64,000 nucleotides of DNA, taken from Myroides fluvii. Its GTDB lineage: Bacteria; Bacteroidota; Bacteroidia; Flavobacteriales; Flavobacteriaceae. The notes under the pieces were generated by a model. The model saw only the letters and a program-made list of their open reading frames with translations, did no database searches and was not told the origin of the DNA. The stretch's first letter is position 1. Every line of letters starts with the position of its first letter. Position numbers and translations under genes: made by a program. Below are positions 27,549 through 35,441 of this stretch, piece after piece. Location of the stretch: contig NZ_CP039934.1 of the NCBI RefSeq assembly GCF_009792295.1, positions 2,314,501 to 2,378,500 on the forward strand. Reading direction: 5' to 3'.

Positions 27549-28250
27549 TTATTCGTTTACTTTGTCAGCAACTAAGTGAATTCCAATTTCCATGTCTTTG
27601 CTAATTGCCCAATCAGCTGGGTTAAGTGCAGCACCAGAATCTTTATCTGTAGTACCGAAAACTAATCCCCATTCTGTACGATCAGCCATGAATGCAGCAT
27701 CCATAACAGCTTTTCCGTTCTCAACAGTTACTTTAGCTGGGAAAGTAATGTTTACAGTTTTTCCTAAGATAGTTAAGTTTCCACTTACGATTTTGTTTGC
27801 ACCTTCAATTGTACTAGTGTGTTTTGCAGCATCGAAATCTTCAACTTTTGTGATTTTGAAATCAACTGTTGGGTTTTTCTCTACGTCGAAGAAATCAGGA
27901 CTTTTTAAGTGTCCTTCTAATTTTGCTAAATCCTCATCAGCATCAACAGAAGCACGGTCAGCTTTGATAGAAGCCATATCCACAGTATATGAACCAGCGT
28001 TTAGTCCATTTGCATCAATAGCAATATCTCCAGCTGTTAAAGTTAAGGTACCAAAACGTGGGTTTAATCCACCTTTATGTCCTACTTTCCAAGTTACATT
28101 ACTCTCTGTTAAGTTAACAGTGTATTTGTCTCCTTGTTCTACTGCAACTTCTTGCTCTGCTGTAGTTGTTGCTTTATCAGCATTCTTATTTCCACATGAG
28201 GCTAATGAAAGAGCAGCTACTACTGCTACTGATAATAAAATTTTTTTCAT
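27549..28250 (-). CDS. YceI-family lipoprotein
   Basis: 233 aa. Signal peptide with lipobox (LSLASCGNKN, Cys19), so it is membrane-anchored. The YceI domain is a lipocalin-like barrel that binds isoprenoid-type lipids: SNVTWKVGHKGG, FDVEKNPTVDFKITKVE and LGKTVNITFPAKV. The biological role in Bacteroidota is not established. A consensus promoter precedes it (28274-28303). Confidence 0.9.
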   Translation of the reverse strand: MKKILLSVAVVAALSLASCGNKNADKATTTAEQEVAVEQGDKYTVNLTESNVTWKVGHKGGLNPRFGTLTLTAGDIAIDANGLNAGSYTVDMASIKADRASVDADEDLAKLEGHLKSPDFFDVEKNPTVDFKITKVEDFDAAKHTSTIEGANKIVSGNLTILGKTVNITFPAKVTVENGKAVMDAAFMADRTEWGLVFGTTDKDSGAALNPADWAISKDMEIGIHLVADKVNE

Positions 28251-28273
28251 CTTAATTCGCTATTTTGTTTCCT

Positions 28274-28303
28274 CAAATGTACAATACAAAAATGAATATA
28301 CAA
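28274..28303 (-). promoter_or_regulatory. Promoter of the YceI gene
   Basis: Reading the minus strand: TTG (28303-28301), 19 nt, TACATTTG (28281-28274). Full consensus with ideal spacing; start of transcription about 17 nt before the ATG. The remaining part of the 28251-28574 gap holds AT-rich DNA and the terminator at 28521-28556, no gene. Confidence 0.8.
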
Positions 28304-28520
28304 TAGTTTAATAAACTACTGAGTGTTAAAAAGTTATAAATAAACGTTTTTTGTGAAATAATGACGCTTATTTCGTTGAATATGTTTTTAAATAGATGTC
28401 TTTTAGGCCAAAAAAAAGGTTTTTTGTTGAAAACTTCTGTTAATGATTTCGGGGAAACAAGTACATAAGAAATCAATAAAAGGATGAAGTTTTTAGCCGT
28501 TGTCTAAAGGAAATAAAGAG

Positions 28521-28556
28521 AAATAGGAGGATAACGAAAGCGTTATCCTCCTATTT
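28521..28556. terminator. Strong hairpin terminator of the 28575 lipoprotein gene
   Basis: 16-bp perfect stem AAATAGGAGGATAACG (28521-28536) / CGTTATCCTCCTATTT (28541-28556) with loop AAAG. It is the longest stem in the window; T residues on the minus-strand side are few. Confidence 0.8.
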
Positions 28557-28574
28557 CTGATTTGCAACTACATG

Positions 28575-29072
28575 CTATAACTCTTTGAAAGTCGAAATAA
28601 TATTTATCAATTCATCACCTTGATAGTCTTTGTTTTGTCCAATTGTCCAACCGATAATTTCGTAATTTCCTTTTTTACCTTCAATCAGCACTTGAATCAT
28701 GTACATAAAGTTTCCTTCTTGTGACATGGATAGTTTGTAGATTTTCCCAGGTAAACCATTAATGCGAACTTCATCTTCTTTTACAATTTCATAATCAGGT
28801 CTGCTAGCATAAGCTGCTAGTGCTTTTTGAGTGAATGCTTTGAAATCTTCTTCTGTTGTTTTTGGAGATTCTTTTGCAATAATGTACACTTGTTTGTACG
28901 TATTCCCATACTGAATATCCGCATTCGGATAAAGATCTGTCATAACCGCTAGTGTCGAAGGCATTTCCATAGTAAATTGATCCTTAACCGTTACCGTTTG
29001 AGGAGGTGCCACTTTTTGATTACAACTAGCCAATCCTAGTGTTGCGCAAAGAATAAAGAATAGTTTTTTCAT
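28575..29072 (-). CDS. Lipoprotein of unknown function (165 aa)
   Basis: Lipobox GLASCNQKV (Cys17). The mature part has MEMPSTLAVMTDLYPNADIQY and VRINGLPGKIYKLSM; predicted alpha/beta with no signature I can name (weakly PsbP-like in pattern). Monocistronic. The spacer between it and the upstream PfpI gene is short and divergent. Confidence 0.75.
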   Translation of the reverse strand: MKKLFFILCATLGLASCNQKVAPPQTVTVKDQFTMEMPSTLAVMTDLYPNADIQYGNTYKQVYIIAKESPKTTEEDFKAFTQKALAAYASRPDYEIVKEDEVRINGLPGKIYKLSMSQEGNFMYMIQVLIEGKKGNYEIIGWTIGQNKDYQGDELINIISTFKEL

Positions 29073-29259
29073 TTAAAAACAGTTTTAATAATAAAGAATA
29101 TTTAAAGTTAACTCAAAATAGTGATACCTATTGCTATTTATATCTAAAATATTTTAGCTGGGTTGTTATACGGAAGCTAACTTTTAATTTAAGATTCAAT
29201 TAAGGGGAATTAAATAGAATTTTGTACATTAGAAGGAATAAAACTAAAAGTAAAAAATT

Positions 29260-29835
29260 ATGGCAAAAAAAGTATTAATGTTAGCAGGTGACTTCGTAGA
29301 AGATTATGAAGTAATGGTTCCGTATCAAGCATTATTGTCTGTTGGAGTAGCGGTGGATGTAGTTTGCCCAGGAAAGAAAAAGAATGATATCATCGCAACG
29401 GCCATTCACGATTTTGTAGGGTTTCAAACTTATGCAGAAAGTAGAGGACATAATTTTGTAATCAACAAGAGTTTTGATGAGGTAAAAGTGGAAGATTATG
29501 CTGGTTTGTACGTATGTGGAGGTCGCGCACCAGAGTATATTCGCTTAAATAAAAATGTGATTAAAATCGTGCAGTATTTCTTTGAAAAAAACTTACCTGT
29601 TGCGGCGATTTGTCACGGTATCCAAGTCTTAACCCCTGCTAATGTATTAAAAGGGAGAACCCTTACCGCTTATCCAGCAGTGGGGCCAGATGTTGTTGTA
29701 GCTGGAGGCATTTACAAGGAAATTGATGCAGATAAAGCAATAACAGAGGGCAATTTAACAACTTCACCAGCATGGCCAGGACATCCTGCTATTTTGAGTG
29801 AATTTTATAAGCTCTTGGGAATCAAAATTGGCTAA
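29260..29835 (+). CDS. DJ-1/PfpI-family protein
   Basis: 191 aa. The nucleophile-elbow cysteine is Cys118 in AAICHGIQVL, followed by the family's YPAVGPDV. The upstream Glu of the DJ-1 site is probably in LAGDFVEDYE (residues 8-17). Possible roles are glyoxalase/deglycase or protease-like; sequence does not decide. Start ATG 29260 with an A-rich leader; a weak -7 TACATTAG lies at 29224-29231. Confidence 0.88.
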   Translation: MAKKVLMLAGDFVEDYEVMVPYQALLSVGVAVDVVCPGKKKNDIIATAIHDFVGFQTYAESRGHNFVINKSFDEVKVEDYAGLYVCGGRAPEYIRLNKNVIKIVQYFFEKNLPVAAICHGIQVLTPANVLKGRTLTAYPAVGPDVVVAGGIYKEIDADKAITEGNLTTSPAWPGHPAILSEFYKLLGIKIG

Positions 29836-29923
29836 GAAGAGAAAAGCGGTGTGATAGTTTGCGAGGTTAAAAGAAGAACACATGTAAAACATTTCTTATT
29901 TTAGCAGCGCAAATTTTTTATAT

Positions 29924-30784
29924 ATGATTTCAGAACAACAATTTCAGGCTGAATTAAATCAAATTATCGTTAACGCCATACGCGAAGATGTGGGAGATGG
30001 CGATCATAGTTCATTGGCGTGTATCCCTTTAGAAGCTCGAGGAAAAGCACAAGTTTTAGTGAAAGAGGCGGGTGTTATTGCCGGAGTAGAATTTGCTCAA
30101 ATGATTTTACAGTACGTTGATCCTAGATTGGAAGTTGAAGTTTTTATTCCAGATGGAACAGCTGTAAAAATAGGGGATATTGTACTTACTGTGGCAGGAT
30201 CATCCCAATCGATCTTAAAAGCAGAACGCTTTATGTTGAATGCGATGCAACGCATGAGTGCTATCGCAACAAAAACACGCGTTTTTGTTGACTTACTCGA
30301 AGGAACAAAAACCAAAATATTGGATACGAGAAAAACAACACCGGGAATTCGCGCTATTGAAAAATGGGCGGTGAAAATTGCTGGTGGTGAAAATCACCGT
30401 TTTGCTTTGTATGATATGATTATGTTGAAAGACAATCACATTGACTTTGCAGGTGGAATAAAAGAAGCCATTGACAAAACGAATGATTATTTGAAAAACA
30501 ACAAGAAAGATTTGAAAATCATTGTTGAAGCCCGAGATTTAGACGAGGTAGAACAGATTTTAGCTTGCGAGAATGTGTATCGCATCTTGTTGGATAATTT
30601 TGATTTTGAAACAACAAAGAAAGCAGTTGTGCGAATCGGCAATCAATGTCAAACCGAATCTTCAGGAAATATCAATGAAGATACAGTACGAGAATATGCA
30701 CTTTGCGGTGTTGACTTCGTTTCGTCTGGGGCATTAACGCATTCGGTTTACAATATGGATTTAAGTTTGAAAGCAGTTTTATAG
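29924..30784 (+). CDS. nadC: Nicotinate-nucleotide pyrophosphorylase (carboxylating)
   Basis: 286 aa enzyme converting quinolinate and PRPP to nicotinate mononucleotide for NAD. Family motifs in order: EDVGDGDHSS, ERFMLNAMQRMSAIAT, ILDTRKTTPGIR, GGGENHR-like AGGENHRFALYDM, MLKDNHI, and VDFVSSGALTHS. Complete and typical in length. It is followed 16 nt later by the YihY gene. Confidence 0.96.
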   Translation: MISEQQFQAELNQIIVNAIREDVGDGDHSSLACIPLEARGKAQVLVKEAGVIAGVEFAQMILQYVDPRLEVEVFIPDGTAVKIGDIVLTVAGSSQSILKAERFMLNAMQRMSAIATKTRVFVDLLEGTKTKILDTRKTTPGIRAIEKWAVKIAGGENHRFALYDMIMLKDNHIDFAGGIKEAIDKTNDYLKNNKKDLKIIVEARDLDEVEQILACENVYRILLDNFDFETTKKAVVRIGNQCQTESSGNINEDTVREYALCGVDFVSSGALTHSVYNMDLSLKAVL

Positions 30785-30800
30785 CGTATAAAAAATATGC

Positions 30801-31700
30801 ATGTCTAGAGAAGTAGAGGATAAGTTAGCCCGTATACCTATTATTAATAAAATAGTTCGGGGACTACAGCGGATAAGGTTTTCCTTTCTTGAGGGATACT
30901 CCTTGTATGATCTAATCGAATTGTATTTGGTTGGAATCATAAAAGGGGCCTTTTCCTATCGAGCAGGATCCATCGCCTTTAGTTTCTTTATGGCCTTGTT
31001 TCCCTTTGCACTGTTCATTCTGAATTTAATTCCCTATATCCCCATTGATAATTTTCAGGCTGACTTTTTGCAGTTTATTGAAAATTCTGTGCCACCTAAT
31101 ACCTACGAAGCTATTCAATCTATTATTCTCGATATTATGAATAATAGTTATAAGTCGTTGTTGTCTTCCGGATTTTTACTCTCCATTTTTTTAATGACGA
31201 ATGGGGTTTTTGCTATTATTGGCGGATTTGAATCTTCTTATCATATTACAATTTCACGTAATATTATCAGACAGTATCTCGTGGCATTAGCACTTTCGCT
31301 TATTTTGTCTTTTGTTCTGATTTTTTCAGTCGCTTTTTATGTGGTATTAGAAGTGTTAATTTACCGTTTAGCTATTGATGCTAATTGGTTTGTTTGGCTG
31401 CGTAATTTGTATTTGTTGATGGTCGTATTACTGACTACATCTATTCTATATAAGTTTGGAGCGAAAGAAACCAAAGGCGTTTCCTTTATTTCCATCGGTT
31501 CGGTTTTTACTACTATTCTGTATGTTTTAACCTCGTATGGCTTCGGTGTTTACGTGCTTCGATTTGCGCGATATAACGAATTATATGGGTCAATAGGAAC
31601 ACTTTTAGTGGTCATGTTTTATTTGTGGATTAACTGCATGATTTTATTGTTGGGATTTGAATTAAATTTAGCGATTCGTAAAATTAAATTGAAAAAATAA
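30801..31700 (+). CDS. YihY/BrkB-family membrane protein
   Basis: 299 aa, six predicted membrane segments. Family motifs AGSIAFSFFMALFPFALFIL and YGSIGTLLVVMFYLWINCMILLLGFELN are both present. The function of the family (once called RNase BN) is not settled. Start ATG 30801, 16 nt after nadC, so likely in one operon. Confidence 0.9.
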   Translation: MSREVEDKLARIPIINKIVRGLQRIRFSFLEGYSLYDLIELYLVGIIKGAFSYRAGSIAFSFFMALFPFALFILNLIPYIPIDNFQADFLQFIENSVPPNTYEAIQSIILDIMNNSYKSLLSSGFLLSIFLMTNGVFAIIGGFESSYHITISRNIIRQYLVALALSLILSFVLIFSVAFYVVLEVLIYRLAIDANWFVWLRNLYLLMVVLLTTSILYKFGAKETKGVSFISIGSVFTTILYVLTSYGFGVYVLRFARYNELYGSIGTLLVVMFYLWINCMILLLGFELNLAIRKIKLKK

Positions 31701-31743
31701 GTATATTTGATTGTGATGTTTAATTTAAAAACCGAAAAATGTT

Positions 31744-32169
31744 ATGAAAAACTCAATACTTATACTTTTGTTTTTTATGGGGGGATTGCTTACCACTCAG
31801 GCTCAATCTATCCTTGGAAAGTGGAAAACGTTTGACGATCAAACAGGTGATGCTAAGTCTATTATAGAGATCTCAGAAAAAGGAGGGAAATACCAAGGAA
31901 AAGTTATCGAGATTTTAAATCCAGCCAAAAAGGATTCAAAATGTGAAAAATGTCCGGGTGAAGATAAAGGAAAACCAATTGAAGGTTTAGTCATTATCAA
32001 AAATCTGACGAAAAAAGGAGAAGAATATACTGGGGGAACAATTATCGACCCTCAATCTGGAAAAGAATATAAATGCTCCATCAAAATGAACGGAAAAACA
32101 AAATTAGAAGTTCGTGGCTACGTTGGGATTTCATTAATTGGACGAACGCAAACCTGGACTAAAATGTAA
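31744..32169 (+). CDS. DUF2147 exported protein
   Basis: 141 aa with signal peptide (cleaved near TTQAQS). Family motifs GKWKTFDDQTGDAKSIIEI and a CEKCPGE pair of cysteines, then IEGLVIIKNL and GYVGISLIGRTQTW. A small periplasmic or outer-membrane beta protein of unknown function. It ends at a terminator. Confidence 0.9.
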   Translation: MKNSILILLFFMGGLLTTQAQSILGKWKTFDDQTGDAKSIIEISEKGGKYQGKVIEILNPAKKDSKCEKCPGEDKGKPIEGLVIIKNLTKKGEEYTGGTIIDPQSGKEYKCSIKMNGKTKLEVRGYVGISLIGRTQTWTKM

Positions 32170-32175
32170 ATATAG

Positions 32176-32206
32176 AAAGGCTATCCGAATCGGTAGCCTT
32201 TTTTGT
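32176..32206 (+). terminator. Terminator after the DUF2147 gene
   Basis: AAAGGCTA (32176-32183) / TAGCCTTT (32194-32201), with CCG/CGG pairing inside, followed by a T run. Confidence 0.85.
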
Positions 32207-32567
32207 TTCTATTAGAATGCAAAAAGAAGGAAGTTCGCCTTTCCATTTCATTTAACATATTTTTACTCGTCAATTTAGATGAAATTAGAGAAAGGTCAGT
32301 TACCTTTGAAGGGTCTATGTGTTGGTCGTTAGATCGTTAGGTTTATTTTATTGCAAACAGTAGAAGAGGAAGTATTCTTTTGCGTTTTTAGACGAAGTAA
32401 GCTTTAGTTGTAATCTTTTTCCTGCTGTAGCTAAATAAATGAATAACAAGTATAGTGGATGAATTCTCTATGTAGAGAAAACCTTATGGAAATAGGGTAT
32501 AAATCCGTATTTTTGGAATTGAAAAAATCAAAGGCTATTATTTAGCTAATTATAATTTTGAAATCAA
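32207..32567. other. Spacer with candidate operator and -7 element, no gene
   Basis: No supported ORF. TTCTCTA-TG-TAGAGAA at 32464-32479 is a 16-bp near-perfect inverted repeat; TATTTTTG (32508-32515) fits a -7 element for the WG-repeat lipoprotein, about 30 bp downstream of it. A TACCTTTG also occurs at 32301-32308 with no gene behind it. Confidence 0.4.
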
Positions 32568-32924
32568 ATGAATAGAGTATTGGTATGTTTTCTACTCGTT
32601 GTAACAACCATGGGGTGTATGACGTCAAAATCAACACATCAGCCTTATATGTATGACAGTGGGCCTGATTTTGTTGTAGAAGGAATGTATCGCATTATCG
32701 ATGAAGAGGGGAAAATGGGATTTGCCAATGTCAAAGGACAAGTGGTGATTAAACCTCAATTTGCCTTTGTTTTTCCTTTTAAAAATGGTGTAGCTAAAGC
32801 TACATTTGAAGGAATTAGTAGAGAAGTAAAAGGATCTCGAGGAGAGTATCACTATTGGGACAGCCCATCTTGGTTTTATATAGATCAAAAAGGGAACATC
32901 GTTTCTGAAAAAACAAAAAATTAG
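32568..32924 (+). CDS. WG-repeat lipoprotein (118 aa)
   Basis: Lipobox TTMGCMTSK (Cys17). One WG/KWG-type repeat is visible: YRIIDEEGKMGFANVKGQVVIKPQFAF, then VFPFKNGVAKATF, where the Trp position is Phe. Most WG proteins have many repeats; this one has about one and a half, so it may be a reduced member. Function unknown. Confidence 0.75.
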   Translation: MNRVLVCFLLVVTTMGCMTSKSTHQPYMYDSGPDFVVEGMYRIIDEEGKMGFANVKGQVVIKPQFAFVFPFKNGVAKATFEGISREVKGSRGEYHYWDSPSWFYIDQKGNIVSEKTKN

Positions 32925-32985
32925 ATTTCCATTCTTTATTTTGATTCAAAGGATACTACCTTTGAAGTGATTAACCTCTTTTGAC

Positions 32986-35436
32986 ATGCATTATTTTGTT
33001 GAGGTCATTGTGCCTTTAGCTTTAGATCCCACATTTACGTACCGAATCAACGAAGTCGAATTTGATTTTATTCAAGTTGGCATGCGGGTAGCTGTGCCTT
33101 TTGGACGCAATAAAGTGTACACGGCTTTAGTGGTGGAAAAACACCACCGACAACCTGCGACATACGAGGCGAAAGATATTCATGAAATTATCGATATAGA
33201 ACCTGTCGTTACAACCGAACAAATTAAGTTTTGGACGTGGTTAGCAGAATACTATATGTGTACCCTTGGCGATGTTTACAAAGGAGCGATGCCATCACAA
33301 TTGCTATTGGAGAGCGAGACCATTATTCAATGGAATGACAAGACAGATATAAAATCGGAAGAGCTAGACGATGCAGAATACTTATTGTATGAAGCCATGC
33401 AAATTCAATCGATTTTAAAACTCGACGAGGTGATTGCGATTCTCAATCGCAAGAAAGTTTTCCCAGTGATCAATAGTTTATTGACCAAAGGTGCTATTTT
33501 TCTGCAAGAGGAAATGGTCGAAAAGTACAAGCCCAAGCAAATTCGCTATGTGCGTTTAGCTGAAGAGTATGTACAAGAAGACGGCTTGACCAAGTTGATG
33601 GAATTAGTCAATCGAGCAACAAAACAGCGCGAATTAATCCTAAAGTATTTCCAGTTACAAGCCACACAAAAGAAAGGAATCAGCATTAAGCAACTGATTG
33701 AAGAAGGAGAAAGTAGTCAAGCCATAGTCAATGCCTTACTAGAAAAGGGCATTTTCGAATCTTATTACCTCAATCACGATCGCGTGGTGTTTAACGATGC
33801 AACTTCAGAGGGGATTCAATTGACAGATGAGCAAAGTAAAGCCCTTTGGGAAATTGAACAACAATTCAAAGAAAAAGAAGTCGTCTTGTTACACGGGGTT
33901 ACGGCCTCAGGAAAGACAGAAGTTTATATTAAACTCATTGAGAAATTCTTAGCCCAAGAAGGACAGGTGTTATTTCTCTTGCCTGAAGTGGGAATAAGTG
34001 CGCAATTAGTACAGCGCTTAACGGCCTATTTTGGCAATCAAGTGGCGGTGTATCACTCGCGTTACTCTCATAATGAGCGATTGGAAGTTTGGAATCAAGT
34101 CTTTTTGCAATCAGAAAAGGCCAAAGTAGTAATCGGAACGCGTTTATCTGTTTTCTTGCCGTTTCAAGATTTGCGCCTCGTAGTGATTGATGAAGAACAC
34201 GATGCCAATTACAAACAACATGATCCAGCCCCTCGTTATCACGGGCGGGATGCCGCTGTGGTATTGGCGATGCAGCACAAAGCGAAGGTGTTAATGGGAT
34301 CAGCTACACCGAGTTTGGAAAGCTATTACAATGCAGAACAAAAAAAATATGGATTAGTTGAACTAACCAAGCGTTATACGAATGTATTACTACCCGAGAT
34401 TGTCTTGGTCGATAGTAAAGATAAATACAAACGCAAACAGATGACAGGGCATTTCTCAGATCAATTGATTGACGAGATCAATCAAGCGTTGTCTTTAGAA
34501 GAACAAGTGATTCTCTTTCAAAATAGAAGGGGATTCTCTCCTGTGGTGGAGTGTATGACGTGTGGTGCGGTTCCTGAATGTCCGCATTGTGATGTGAGTT
34601 TGACGTATCACAAATACAGAAATGAATTGCGTTGCCATTATTGTGGCTATACCTTGCCGATGCCCAAACAATGTGGGCGTTGTCACAGTGTAGATTTGAA
34701 TACGAAAGGTTTCGGAACCGAACAAGTAGAAGAAGAGTTAAGAGAATTATTTCCCAATAAGCGCATTGCCCGAATGGATCAAGATACCACAAGGGGAAAG
34801 TACGCCTATGAAAAGCTCATCGAAGCCTTTGAAAACAAACAAATCGATATCTTGGTGGGAACGCAAATGCTAGCCAAGGGGTTTGATTTTGACAATGTAA
34901 ACTTAGTGGGGATTATGAATGCCGATAATAGTTTGTATCATCCTGATTTTAGAGCCCATGAACGCGCCTTTCAAATGATGACGCAAATTGCAGGACGTTC
35001 GGGTCGATTTGACAAAAAGGGAAAGGTAATCATTCAGACATTTAATCCCTATCACAATATCATTCAACAAGTAACCAATTACGATTATAAATCCATGTAC
35101 AAAGAGCAGATGTATGAACGTCACAACTTTCAGTATCCGCCTTTTTACCGCTTGATTCGATTAACCTTAAAGCACCGCGACTTTGAAAAGCTCAAGGAAT
35201 CGTCTTTTTGGTTGTACAACAACCTCAAAGGACAATTGGGTATTCCAGTGTTAGGACCAGAAGAACCTGGGATTAACCGCATTCGAAATCAGTATATTCG
35301 CGTGATTTTAATCAAGATTCCACAGCAAGTGATGTTGAACCAAACCAAAGGACAAGTAAGACGCATCTTAAAGAGTTTTGAGTCTATTGGAGCGTATCGT
35401 TCGGTTCACGTAGTGGCTAATGTTGATTTTTATTGA
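32986..35436 (+). CDS. priA: Primosomal replication protein N' (PriA helicase)
   Basis: 816 aa, restarts stalled replication forks. Walker A GVTASGKT at residues 304-311, DEEH at 402-405; between helicase domains come eight cysteines (MTCGAVPECPHCD, RCHYCGY, QCGRCHS) binding two zincs. C-terminal helicase part with GTQMLAKGFDF and QIAGRSGR. A -7 element TACCTTTG lies at 32957-32964. It converges on the BspA gene with 5 nt between stops. Confidence 0.97.
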   Translation: MHYFVEVIVPLALDPTFTYRINEVEFDFIQVGMRVAVPFGRNKVYTALVVEKHHRQPATYEAKDIHEIIDIEPVVTTEQIKFWTWLAEYYMCTLGDVYKGAMPSQLLLESETIIQWNDKTDIKSEELDDAEYLLYEAMQIQSILKLDEVIAILNRKKVFPVINSLLTKGAIFLQEEMVEKYKPKQIRYVRLAEEYVQEDGLTKLMELVNRATKQRELILKYFQLQATQKKGISIKQLIEEGESSQAIVNALLEKGIFESYYLNHDRVVFNDATSEGIQLTDEQSKALWEIEQQFKEKEVVLLHGVTASGKTEVYIKLIEKFLAQEGQVLFLLPEVGISAQLVQRLTAYFGNQVAVYHSRYSHNERLEVWNQVFLQSEKAKVVIGTRLSVFLPFQDLRLVVIDEEHDANYKQHDPAPRYHGRDAAVVLAMQHKAKVLMGSATPSLESYYNAEQKKYGLVELTKRYTNVLLPEIVLVDSKDKYKRKQMTGHFSDQLIDEINQALSLEEQVILFQNRRGFSPVVECMTCGAVPECPHCDVSLTYHKYRNELRCHYCGYTLPMPKQCGRCHSVDLNTKGFGTEQVEEELRELFPNKRIARMDQDTTRGKYAYEKLIEAFENKQIDILVGTQMLAKGFDFDNVNLVGIMNADNSLYHPDFRAHERAFQMMTQIAGRSGRFDKKGKVIIQTFNPYHNIIQQVTNYDYKSMYKEQMYERHNFQYPPFYRLIRLTLKHRDFEKLKESSFWLYNNLKGQLGIPVLGPEEPGINRIRNQYIRVILIKIPQQVMLNQTKGQVRRILKSFESIGAYRSVHVVANVDFY

Positions 35437-35441
35437 TTATA

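Noticed and set aside
27592..28311. Long plus-strand open frame (239 codons) opposite the YceI gene.
   Set aside because: The YceI gene has a clear family match, lipobox and consensus promoter; the opposite frame has none.
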